Virus record (IMG/VR): IMGVR_UViG_3300014827_000298
Span: 1 to 24,937 of that record
Origin: a virus
DNA length: 24,937 nt
Reading direction: 5' to 3' (one strand)
This document shows positions 6,552-12,357 of the stretch, piece by piece. Within the stretch, counting starts at the first letter, position 1. The number at the start of each line of letters is the position of its first letter. A model generated the notes under the pieces. That model was not told the origin of the DNA. It saw only the letters and a program-made list of their open reading frames with translations, and made no database searches. A program made the translations under genes and the position numbers.

Positions 6552-6581
6552 AATAATTAAAGGCTACCACCTTTTTGGATG
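6552..6581 (-). terminator. Terminator of the first YjcZ-like gene
   Basis: On the minus strand AAGGCTATCATCC pairs with GGTGGTAGCCTT around an A-rich loop, then TTAATTATT. It lies about 25 bases after the stop at 6604. Confidence 0.6.
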
Positions 6582-6603
6582 ATAGCCTTATTGGTGGATT
6601 CTT

Positions 6604-6771
6604 TTAGAAAATAACTCCTAAAGCGATAAGGATCAAAATAGCAATTGCGATAATTGCTACACCAACGCCAGGACCAACGCCGCCGGTGACAGGGGGGCAA
6701 CATACAGGGGGACGACAACATGATCCACTCATTCCGCCGTAACCCATTCCACCATAACCCATTCCGAACAT
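6604..6771 (-). CDS. YjcZ-like small sporulation-type membrane peptide
   Basis: The 55-residue protein opens MFGMGYGGMGYGGMSG, has CCRPPVCCPPV at 18-28, and ends in a hydrophobic helix, VAIIAIAILILIALGVIF. This Gly/Tyr head, Cys-rich middle and terminal membrane helix are typical of YjcZ-family micro-proteins of spore formers. The start is fixed by AAGGAGG 9 bases upstream. Its neighbour at 6794 has the same terminal helix (LLIALGIVF compared with LILIALGVIF) and probably arose by duplication. Such peptides are usually made in sporulation; no sporulation promoter was identified with certainty. Confidence 0.78.
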   Translation of the reverse strand: MFGMGYGGMGYGGMSGSCCRPPVCCPPVTGGVGPGVGVAIIAIAILILIALGVIF

Positions 6772-6793
6772 TAGCAAGTTCCTCCTTCCTAAA

Positions 6794-6916
6794 TTAGAAT
6801 ACGATTCCCAGTGCGATAAGCAGAAGAATAATTACGACAACAATTGCGATTCCTTCTCCAAAACGGTTTCTTTCGGGCCGACAACAATCATCACGATCAA
6901 CACCGCCGAATGCCAT
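6794..6916 (-). CDS. Second YjcZ-like membrane peptide
   Basis: The 40-residue protein MAFGGVDRDDCCRPERNRFG ends in the helix IAIVVVIILLLIALGIVF. The start is the ATG 8 bases after AAAGGAGG; an in-frame ATG two codons earlier is too close to that site. The CCRP pair and C-terminal helix match the 55-residue neighbour, 22 bases downstream on the same strand. It probably inserts in a membrane of the developing spore. The assignment rests on overall design, since proteins this short carry few diagnostic residues. Confidence 0.72.
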   Translation of the reverse strand: MAFGGVDRDDCCRPERNRFGEGIAIVVVIILLLIALGIVF

Positions 6917-6991
6917 TTGCATTTCCTCCTTTGCCAAGAGATAGTACATGATATGCACAGGCTTGAACAAATGGAACAATATGGAATGTCT

Positions 6992-7030
6992 GAGTTGAGT
7001 ACCTGCAAGTGGTTTTTGCATAAGATGTAG
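6992..7030 (+). pseudogene. 3' remnant of a third copy of the ~80-residue module
   Basis: The last 13 codons read ELSTCKWFLHKM then stop, against ELSTCKWFLWKM at the end of the GIY-YIG fusion gene, with about 20 consecutive identical bases between them. Nothing upstream in the frame matches the module, and the YjcZ-like gene lies immediately to the left, so this is the scar of a deleted or displaced copy. Confidence 0.7.
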
Positions 7031-7055
7031 AGGGAGAGTTGACCACGCTCTCCCT
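7031..7055 (+). terminator. Hairpin after the module remnant
   Basis: An 8-bp stem AGGGAGAG/CTCTCCCT with a 9-base loop is followed by only a weak T tract. It starts right after the remnant stop codon and was probably the lost gene's terminator. Confidence 0.5.
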
Positions 7056-7131
7056 ATCTATATTAAATGGCCGTCACACTATACAATATGTTTGCTCGTC
7101 CAAAAAGGTTACGAACTTGTCCTGCTCATTT

Positions 7132-7170
7132 GGCTCTCATCGGAAACGGTGGGGGCCTTTTTTTTATTTT
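7132..7170 (+). terminator. Repeated hairpin, copy 3
   Basis: GGCTCTCATCG and CGGTGGGGGCC pair around a GAAA loop, followed by nine T. It lies about 75 bases before the LysM gene start. Confidence 0.65.
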
Positions 7171-7239
7171 TTTAGCAAAAGCACAAGAAACTCCCTTTGG
7201 CATAATTTGGAGTGTAGACGAAAAGGGGGAATTTAGACA

Positions 7240-7383
7240 ATGTACCATCATGTTCGCAAAGGTCAAACCTTGCATCATATAGCTAAACATTACAGGACGC
7301 ACGTTCATCTTCTAATAATTTTAAATCCACACATTCATAATCCACATTTGATTTATCCTGGCCAAAGAATTAGAGTTCGTTAG
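7240..7383 (+). CDS. His-rich single-LysM micro-protein
   Basis: The 47-residue protein is one LysM domain: YHHVRKGQTLHHIAKHYRTH is the first strand-helix, and NPHLIYPGQRIRV the closing helix-strand. LysM domains bind N-acetylglucosamine polymers such as peptidoglycan. AAAGGGGGAA lies 8 bases before the ATG. No signal peptide is present, so it resembles small spore-coat or cortex LysM peptides made in the mother cell. It has 10 histidines, unusual for the family and able to bind metal. A terminator follows 20 bases later. Confidence 0.78.
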   Translation: MYHHVRKGQTLHHIAKHYRTHVHLLIILNPHIHNPHLIYPGQRIRVR

Positions 7384-7400
7384 CCAGTTCTTATAATAGC

Positions 7401-7430
7401 AAAAAGGAGAGCTTAACTGCTCTCCTTTTT
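7401..7430. terminator. Bidirectional terminator between LysM and the 121-residue gene
   Basis: AAAAAGGAGAGC pairs with GCTCTCCTTTTT around TTAACT, with A and T tracts on either side, so it can serve both converging genes. The same core sequence recurs at 9628-9657. Confidence 0.8.
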
Positions 7431-7449
7431 GCGGCTCTCCTAAGTTGGT

Positions 7450-7815
7450 TTAATTAGCCAAACTGAGGATCGGTGTAAATTCACTGTTTAAAACACGCTG
7501 GGCTGCAACGAGATTACCATTTGCGTCTTTACTAAAAACGCTAACTAATGCGCCCTGTCGATTTACATCATACTGAACTTCATACTCGAAAATATTGTTT
7601 GCAAGTGGAATTACTCTGCGTTGGGATGTTCCAGGGTTAACGGTGAGCTGAGCCTGTGCAATTAAAGTTCTTGTGCCATCTAAACGGAATACCCTCAACC
7701 TGACTATTACATTCCCACTGCTTCTATTATTTTCAACCTTAATCCAAACGCTTTTAGCTATTGTCCCAGCATTGTCGAGCTGGTTTTCTAGAGGTCCAGT
7801 TGAGAAAGCAGACAT
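7450..7815 (-). CDS. Conserved 121-residue beta-rich protein, possibly spore-associated
   Basis: The protein is made of alternating beta strands: MSAFSTGPLENQLDNAGTIA, SVWIKVENN, NVIVRLRVFRLDGT, QLTVNPGTSQRRVIPL, FEYEVQYDVNRQGALVSVF, then AAQRVLNSEFTPI. It has no cysteine, membrane helix or signal peptide. The pattern suggests a single small beta-sandwich. Similar proteins, as far as I recall, occur as uncharacterised proteins in spore formers, which fits the neighbouring spore-type micro-genes, but I cannot name a family. The start is supported by GGGAGATGGAG upstream. Confidence 0.6.
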   Translation of the reverse strand: MSAFSTGPLENQLDNAGTIAKSVWIKVENNRSSGNVIVRLRVFRLDGTRTLIAQAQLTVNPGTSQRRVIPLANNIFEYEVQYDVNRQGALVSVFSKDANGNLVAAQRVLNSEFTPILSLAN

Positions 7816-8210
7816 TACTCCATCTCCCTATTCATTCTATTGGTCAGATGTATTTATCCGTCCTCGTACAAGCTATGCTTGGCCATTTCAGATTGTTACA
7901 GTTGCCACGAGCAGATCAGGCTTTGGGTAAGAAATTCTGTGATATATTCCTGGATAAATTAACCCTTCAACTTGCGCATAAAGAAATATTTTAATATATT
8001 GAATAGTAGAATAAATGACAAAAATTTACAGTGCCTTTACCGTAACATTGTAATAGAATAAACATATGATCAATGTCTTTTCTCCCAAAATACTTGGCCC
8101 TCATCGTTTTCGATGGGGGCCATTTTTACGCTCGTAAGTACAGTAAACCCAATACTTCCCACCTGACTGTAAGCATTTCCCATGCTAGACTTGTCTTAGA
8201 GGTGGGATTT
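7816..8210. other. Divergent gene-free region
   Basis: This lies between the minus-strand 121-residue gene and the ligase gene. It must hold the promoter of the former. A weak TAGAAT (8054-8059) precedes the hairpin at 8096. No gene is supported. Confidence 0.45.
8096..8128 (+). terminator. Repeated hairpin, copy 4, ahead of the ligase gene
   Basis: GGCCCTCATCG pairs with CGATGGGGGCC (one mismatch) around TTTT, then ATTTTTA. There is no + strand gene in the 700 bases upstream, so the hairpin has no obvious transcript to end; it may attenuate the ligase leader, whose start is 83 bases further on. Confidence 0.6.
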
Positions 8211-9062
8211 ATGTTTGTTAGCCCAATGTTACTACACAAAGTTGAGGAACCCTTCGATCACGATGATTGGGTGAGCGAATTGAAGCTGGACGGAATTCGC
8301 TTTCTTTACTCTACAATGAACGATGTGAGCTTTTATACCAGGCATGAGAATAAAGTAACTGAACGCTTTCCCGAGCTTATTACAAATCAAATATCCAAAG
8401 GTACGATTCTCGATGGTGAACTAATTATCACTGACGAAAATGGCAAACCTGATTTTGAAGCATTGATGAGTAGGTTTCAAGTTAGTAAACCGAGGAGAAT
8501 ACCCATTCTATCTAAGAGAAATCCGGTAACCTTCTGTGCGTTCGATGTGCTCTATTTCGAAGGAAAGAAAGTAAGTCACCTACCCCTTATGGAACGCAAG
8601 GCTCTACTTACTGAAATCTTGCCGGAGGATTTGCCGAGGATTACGAAAACTCTCTCTATTAATAGCAGTGGCCAAGCGCTATTTGATTTAGTTAAGCAGC
8701 AAGACCTTGAGGGAATCGTCCTTAAAAAGAAAGACTCTAGATATGAAGTGGGGAAACGCTCTAAGAATTGGCTTAAGGTGATTAACAATAAATACATGAC
8801 AGTGTCGATCATGGGATTTAGGAAATCCGAGTTTGGTTGGTTACTTGCGTTTCCGGATGGTAACCCAGCAGGAGTAATGGAGCTGGGCGTGCCGGCTGAT
8901 GCACGGAAGGCCATTTATGAGTTAGCGAAGACGGTAGGGGCTAAAGAAATAAACGACTATGTTTATTTCCCGAATGATTCGCTTAAGTGTAAGATCAAAT
9001 ATAGAACATTAACAAAGTCGGGACTTTTAAGATTGCCCTCGTTTATTGAGTTTGCTAGTTAA
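8211..9062 (+). CDS. Stand-alone ATP-dependent DNA ligase
   Basis: The 283-residue protein has the nucleotidyltransferase motif I as ELKLDGIRF, with the AMP-accepting lysine at residue 25, then ILDGELI, FCAFDVLYFEGK, EGIVLKKKDSRY and the final NWLKV. The C-terminal ~80 residues form the OB domain, ending CKIKYRTLTKSGLLRLPSF. This is the size of a minimal LigD-type ligase without polymerase or nuclease domains. It seals nicks or breaks in DNA, perhaps with a Ku protein encoded elsewhere. The start is ATG 8211 because GAGGTGGGA is correctly placed; the open frame before it contains the hairpin at 8096. Confidence 0.88.
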   Translation: MFVSPMLLHKVEEPFDHDDWVSELKLDGIRFLYSTMNDVSFYTRHENKVTERFPELITNQISKGTILDGELIITDENGKPDFEALMSRFQVSKPRRIPILSKRNPVTFCAFDVLYFEGKKVSHLPLMERKALLTEILPEDLPRITKTLSINSSGQALFDLVKQQDLEGIVLKKKDSRYEVGKRSKNWLKVINNKYMTVSIMGFRKSEFGWLLAFPDGNPAGVMELGVPADARKAIYELAKTVGAKEINDYVYFPNDSLKCKIKYRTLTKSGLLRLPSFIEFAS

Positions 9063-9083
9063 AGCGGATTCGTGGAAAATATA

Positions 9084-9113
9084 AAGGAGAACCCCAAAGG
9101 GCTCTCCTTGTGT
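9084..9113 (+). terminator. Terminator of the ligase gene
   Basis: AAGGAGA pairs with TCTCCTT, with inner CCC and GGG around AAA. It stands about 20 bases after the stop; the T tract is short. Confidence 0.55.
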
Positions 9114-9210
9114 CTTAGATTGTAACGCCTCTTGAAGTTGGTGGCATTATTTCTTCAAGAAGCTAATAACTACTACGATCTTATTATGTCCAAGTAGTAT
9201 TACAATAAGC

Positions 9211-9243
9211 TGGCATGTTTTGTCTATTCCACCGGCGTATAAT
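9211..9243 (+). promoter_or_regulatory. Promoter-like site before a short hairpin transcript
   Basis: TGGCATGTTTT at 9211-9221 resembles the TGACACGTTTT box at 5961, and TATAAT (9238-9243) is at a similar distance. The hairpin at 9284 would end a transcript of ~65 bases. Confidence 0.35.
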
Positions 9244-9283
9244 AAAGTGAATTCACGGAATAATATCAGTAGTCTCCTGAGCA

Positions 9284-9318
9284 AGGCTCCTATCTAGACA
9301 GAGGGTGGGGGCCTTTGT
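9284..9318 (+). terminator. Divergent relative of the repeated hairpin
   Basis: GGCTCC pairs with GGGGCC-type bases of GGGTGGGGGCC, followed by TTTGTT. The stem is imperfect. Confidence 0.35.
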
Positions 9319-9394
9319 TCACAGTATCGGATGATTAACCACGATTAAGGGTATGTTAATCCTTGTCTCCAATTTATTTTCCTCCAATTGCAAA

Positions 9395-9432
9395 AGCCCT
9401 CATCGCAGTAACGGTGGGGGACATTTTTTTTT
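9395..9432 (+). terminator. Repeated hairpin, copy 5
   Basis: CCCTCATCG and CGGTGGGGG enclose CAGTAA, followed by ACATTTTTTTTT. No gene is seen on either side on the + strand. Confidence 0.55.
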
Positions 9433-9574
9433 GTGCGTACGAGTCTTGGGCGAACTTATTTGTAATATATTACCGCAGGATAAACCAAGGATATTGTTCG
9501 ATAATATACTGAAAGGTTTTTTATCTTTCTTCATGTAGTTTTCTCTGTATTATTTTGTAATCCCAAGATTAGGA

Positions 9575-9609
9575 CAAAAAAGACTTCCGGACGCGGAGGT
9601 TCTTTTTTT
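9575..9609 (+). terminator. Strong hairpin terminator
   Basis: AAGACTTCCG pairs with CGGAGGTTCTT around GACG, followed by seven T. Confidence 0.7.
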
Positions 9610-9627
9610 GTATTTTAATGATAACGA

Positions 9628-9657
9628 GAAAGGAGAGCTTAACTGCTCTCCTTTTTG
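9628..9657. terminator. Terminator at the end of the minus-strand operon
   Basis: GGAGAGC/GCTCTCC around TTAACT with flanking A and T tracts duplicates the core of 7401-7430. The stop codon of the minus-strand gene at 9639 lies in the loop. Confidence 0.7.
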
Positions 9658-9842
9658 CTTGTTTCAATTTTGATTTCGTGGACAGACTTCTCGATCTCCC
9701 GCATCGACTCGGTTAATCTGGATGTTGCCTGCTCTACTCCATTTCGCACAGCCGCCTTGATCATGTAGTAGAAGAGAGCGAGGGAGAGGAACCAGAAGAT
9801 CAGAAAAAGGAGAGTATTGGGGAGGAGAAATGTATCGCGCAT
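9639..9842 (-). CDS. Small membrane protein with helical tail
   Basis: The 67-residue protein MRDTFLLPNTLLFLIFWFLS... has one membrane helix at about 8-28, then a charged amphipathic helix (VEQATSRLTESMREIEKSVH) likely to form a coiled coil. ATG 9842 is chosen because AAAGGATG is correctly spaced; an upstream in-frame ATG lacks such a site. It is the last gene before the terminator in a minus-strand run of mostly membrane or exported proteins. A structural role in the membrane complex of this element is inference. Confidence 0.62.
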   Translation of the reverse strand: MRDTFLLPNTLLFLIFWFLSLALFYYMIKAAVRNGVEQATSRLTESMREIEKSVHEIKIETSKKESS

Positions 9843-9898
9843 TGGATCATCCTTTCGATGGAATTGGCCCACGGTTTTGCGCCGGGGTCAATTTGCGT

Positions 9899-10615
9899 TT
9901 AGTTGAGTACAACTAATTTTGCACTCAGTTCAGAATTTCCTTCTGGATCAGAATAAATCTGGAAACTTGGTGATTCCACTTGGATAATACTCTCATAAGT
10001 GCCAGGTGTGTTAGCTTGCGCAACGATTTGATAAGATCTTTTTCCTTTTGGAGGAATATTGGTAGCTTCGCTTTTCCAATTAAAAGCGCGACCATCCTGG
10101 ACACCGCCACTCATAACATTTACAATGATAAGCCCTTGTTCTAGAAATTTCTTATCACTAAATAACAACTTAATTCCATCAATCGATTTGCTCTCATCGA
10201 GGTTTTCGACATCAACTTTTATTAATACCTTGTCACCTTTTTGCGCTATGGCTGGATCTACGGAACCGGAAAAGTTTACTTTTGGCAGATTCTTGGCTTC
10301 TTCTTCCGCTTTAATCTTGGCATCAGCATCGGCTTTTTCTTTAGACAGAGCGGCTACTCTCGCTGCATCATCTTGTTTGACTTTCGAATTTTCCGTAGCT
10401 ATTTGTTCGGGAGTTTTCTGCGGGGAGGATACTACGGCCGGTGAGGTAACTGGAGCATTCGGCATAAAGATCCCCCCGATAAAAACAACAAAACAAATAG
10501 CGGTACCTATCGACCACTTCTTCATCTTTCCGTTATTCTTAATAGCTGAAAAAATTATCATTGCTAATGATACGAAAAATGCCGCGAACGAAGAGAGGAC
10601 TAGTAACAATTTCAT
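9899..10615 (-). CDS. Two-helix membrane protein with coiled coil and exported beta domain
   Basis: The 238-residue protein has hydrophobic segments at about 4-22 and 33-51, a Lys/Glu/Ala-rich coiled-coil region at about 75-110, then a beta-rich domain (VNFSGSVDPAIAQKGDKVLI through SAKLVVLN) resembling an Ig-like or CARDB-type sandwich that would lie outside the membrane. ATG 10615 is used because AAGGAG is 8 bases upstream; the GTG three codons earlier is too close. It looks like a surface or channel-associated component. Family unknown. Confidence 0.62.
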   Translation of the reverse strand: MKLLLVLSSFAAFFVSLAMIIFSAIKNNGKMKKWSIGTAICFVVFIGGIFMPNAPVTSPAVVSSPQKTPEQIATENSKVKQDDAARVAALSKEKADADAKIKAEEEAKNLPKVNFSGSVDPAIAQKGDKVLIKVDVENLDESKSIDGIKLLFSDKKFLEQGLIIVNVMSGGVQDGRAFNWKSEATNIPPKGKRSYQIVAQANTPGTYESIIQVESPSFQIYSDPEGNSELSAKLVVLN

Positions 10616-10722
10616 TTTTTTCACTCCTTAACAGATTTAATAAAAACACTTTATATGTTCCACGACGGTTAAGGCATTCCCTGCCATGCGACATAATTAA
10701 TGGTTTTGCGACTATTAAGCGG

Positions 10723-10779
10723 ATTGGTCGTTAGTTTAGTCACTTTCTTGATCGTTTACTTGGTCGCCAATACGACCAA
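10723..10779. promoter_or_regulatory. TTGGTCG/CGACCAA repeats upstream of the exported-protein gene
   Basis: A perfect inverted repeat TTGGTCG - 6 bases - CGACCAA lies at 10760-10779, and a third copy, ATTGGTCG, at 10723-10730. They lie 110-165 bases upstream of the minus-strand gene starting at 10615, a plausible operator array; no bound factor is known. Confidence 0.4.
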
Positions 10780-10820
10780 TGTACAAGCTAAAACGCGCAT
10801 GAATCAAAGAAATATTTTCA

Positions 10821-10885
10821 GAAAGAGAGGGTAAGGGGGAGAGGATCAAGGATTCCAAAGGACAAGGAGCGGGGACGGGGGAGAG
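10821..10885 (+). other. Purine-rich tract with repeated G runs
   Basis: About 65 bases are strongly purine-biased on the + strand, with GGG, GGGGG, GGGG and GGGGG runs. It lies just after the stop of the M23 gene on the minus strand. The spacing between runs is long, so a stable quadruplex is uncertain. Confidence 0.35.
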
Positions 10886-10886
10886 A

Positions 10887-11471
10887 TTATTTTAGATAAC
10901 TTGAGGGATCGATGCATGTGCCATTATTCCTTATCTCAAAATGCAAGTGTGGACCAGTGCTATTCCCCGTGCTCCCACAACTCCCTATATTGGTGCCGGA
11001 AATCACCGGATAGCCGACCTTTACTGATATCCCGCTTAAGTGCCCATACAGTGATTCCATGCCTCCTCCGTGGTTTATGATGACCACGTTACCATATATG
11101 TCATTCCACTCTACGCTAGTCACCTCACCTTTCCTAGTGGCTTCCACGATTGTTCCAAGTGGTGCGGCTATATCAATGCCGTGGTGATCCTTACCCTTGA
11201 ATTTCTGAGATATTTCGCCCTTCATTGGCATTCGCCAGCTACCTTGACCGATACCGGCTACTCTATCAGCGGTGTTCTGGAGGGAATCAATTCGAGCATT
11301 CCAACGCTGGATCACCGGCGCGAGATCCTGCATTGTAGTCAGCAACCCCAGCATCACAGCAACCATAAGGACTAGGTTTGCGATCTGCTTTCTTTCGAAC
11401 CCGACTAATATCGAATATCCGACGAATGTGATGACGGCGATAAGTAGGAGATCGGCAATCCACTTGATCAT
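10887..11471 (-). CDS. M23 (LytM-type) peptidase with SpoIIIAC/AD-like membrane segment
   Basis: The 194-residue protein has two hydrophobic helices at 5-24 and 29-55 joined by FERKQ, then a linker, and an M23 domain from about 80. The zinc and catalytic residues are all present: His96 and Asp100 (HHGID), His144 (YGHL), His175 and His177 (HLHFE). M23 enzymes cut peptidoglycan cross-bridges. The N-terminal pair (residues ~18-60) resembles the first half of SpoIIIAD: a helix, a charged Gln-containing turn, a Gly-containing helix, then an amphipathic stretch. In sporulation, SpoIIIA proteins pair with SpoIIQ, a LytM-fold protein, to form a channel. The gene starts 6 bases after the stop of the next small membrane protein. 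The similarity is by eye and not proven. Confidence 0.78.
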   Translation of the reverse strand: MIKWIADLLLIAVITFVGYSILVGFERKQIANLVLMVAVMLGLLTTMQDLAPVIQRWNARIDSLQNTADRVAGIGQGSWRMPMKGEISQKFKGKDHHGIDIAAPLGTIVEATRKGEVTSVEWNDIYGNVVIINHGGGMESLYGHLSGISVKVGYPVISGTNIGSCGSTGNSTGPHLHFEIRNNGTCIDPSSYLK

Positions 11472-11477
11472 GGCACG

Positions 11478-11714
11478 TCACATCGTTCCAACGGTGAAAT
11501 TGAAGAATTTCTCAAGAAGTTGCCAAGCGACCTTGATAACACAAAGGATAGCTGCAATCGTTGTCGCTGTTTTAATAAATGATGAGATTTGCCCCTTGCC
11601 AACAGCAGAAGTAATCATTTCTGCTAACCACGATCCAACTCCTAACATAACTAAGATATCAATAACGAATCCGGGGGAACTAGGCCCGAAGGCGGCGCTT
11701 GCTGCTGTTACCAT
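11478..11714 (-). CDS. Small membrane protein resembling the C-terminal half of SpoIIIAD
   Basis: The 78-residue protein has two membrane helices, ILVMLGVGSWLAEMI and TATTIAAILCVIKVAWQLL, joined by a short loop GKGQISSFIK. B. subtilis SpoIIIAD, as I recall it, has in its C-terminal half IL-x3-G-(I/V)-x-x-(I/L)-AE, then a Gly/Gln loop, an Ile-x-Ser element, an Ala-rich helix and a closing Glu, in the same order. The preceding gene overlaps it by 35 bases, and AAGGAGG lies 9 bases before this ATG. A pore- or ring-forming membrane subunit is a reasonable inference. Confidence 0.6.
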   Translation of the reverse strand: MVTAASAAFGPSSPGFVIDILVMLGVGSWLAEMITSAVGKGQISSFIKTATTIAAILCVIKVAWQLLEKFFNFTVGTM

Positions 11715-12357
11715 TTAAACATTCCTCCTTAATTTGTTTTAGGCTGAATACTTGGAATTCCAGGTTATTAACGTTTGCTTTAGAAATCTTTAACGTAATG
11801 GATTCCACCTTCCCAGTAGTAACAACCCTGATAACAGGAAACCTCTTTGCCAGTGGAACCCACCATTGTTTTAGGTATTCGCCAGAGCTGTAGAAATCGT
11901 TATAGCGTTTGACCTTATCGGCGAAGTCGTGACCACTTTCCGCGATGTCTAATTCGCCATAAAAAAATGACAATGAGTCTGTCCAGGTGCCTTTAATGCA
12001 TATGAGTGTATCGGGGCGGAGAGTTTTATGAGTCACTTCTCGCTCGAAGCTATGCAATCTCATCGAATTTGAGAGGGATGAGCATACCCACGTATAGATC
12101 CAAGATACTCCTAAGACGTGCTCCAGTTGTCCTGGCTTTTTATTGGCATAGTAGTAATATGGTTCGTCGATTGATAATCTGCCACGCTTGATCTTTCCGG
12201 TATCAGTGAGCTTTTTGAGTCTGCGCTGAACAATGCGGAGGACGTTGTCAGGGAAGAGTAGGAGCCTGATCTGATCGGTATTTAAAGCGCCCTGAGATTC
12301 TAAGAGCCTGAATAACTCTCTATCGCGGTGGGAGCATTTTGCGTGGTTGTTCAACAA
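11680..12357 (-). CDS. Replication-relaxation family protein
   Basis: This 225-residue protein starts at TTG, 7 bases after GAGGTG, within the end of the FtsK gene (38-base overlap). Residues 10-60 form a winged helix (RELFRLLESQGALNTDQIRLLLF, then RIVQRRLKKLTDTGKIKR). The rest, with PDTLICIK and FFYGELDIAESGHDFADKVKRY, follows the replication-relaxation family found on plasmids and integrative elements of Gram-positive bacteria. The acidic GELD-type motif and a following Lys recall a nuclease-like fold, not proven to cut. Pairing with an FtsK-type pump is typical of mobile elements. Expected role: starting replication or processing DNA for transfer. Confidence 0.75.
   Translation of the reverse strand: MLNNHAKCSHRDRELFRLLESQGALNTDQIRLLLFPDNVLRIVQRRLKKLTDTGKIKRGRLSIDEPYYYYANKKPGQLEHVLGVSWIYTWVCSSLSNSMRLHSFEREVTHKTLRPDTLICIKGTWTDSLSFFYGELDIAESGHDFADKVKRYNDFYSSGEYLKQWWVPLAKRFPVIRVVTTGKVESITLKISKANVNNLEFQVFSLKQIKEECLNGNSSKRRLRA

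Larger units (their letters stand above)
6264..6603. other. Gene-free stretch between minus-strand micro-genes
   Basis: No supported gene. It contains the minus-strand ribosome-binding site of the Phe-rich gene at its left end, two copies of GGACAATC about 40 bases apart near 6368 and 6407, a half copy of the repeated hairpin 3' arm (near 6500-6518), and a hairpin at 6552-6581. Confidence 0.5.
9063..9638. other. Gene-free stretch with several hairpins
   Basis: No supported gene. It contains the ligase terminator, a TATAAT (9238-9243) followed by a hairpin relative at 9284, repeated hairpin copy 5 at 9395, and another terminator at 9575. A 61-codon open frame at 9353 has no ribosome-binding site and covers the hairpin, so it was not called. 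Confidence 0.5.

Noticed and set aside
7067-7282. Open frames of 65-71 codons on the + strand between 7039 and 7282
   Set aside because: They run through the hairpin at 7132 and overlap the well-supported LysM gene in another frame.
9211-9243. Sigma-54 promoter suggested by TGGCATG
   Set aside because: The required GC-containing -12 element (TTGCA/T) is not at the correct distance; the TATAAT makes a standard promoter more likely.
9353-9538. 61-codon open frame on the + strand
   Set aside because: No ribosome-binding site, low-complexity translation, and it spans the repeated hairpin at 9395.
10059-10631. 190-codon + strand frame opposite the exported-protein gene
   Set aside because: Ser/Ala-rich translation typical of an antisense frame; no ribosome-binding site; the minus strand has signal, membrane and coiled-coil features in order.
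11070-11718. Long + strand frames opposite the M23 and SpoIIIAD-like genes
   Set aside because: Mirror frames of strongly supported minus-strand genes with recognisable catalytic motifs.
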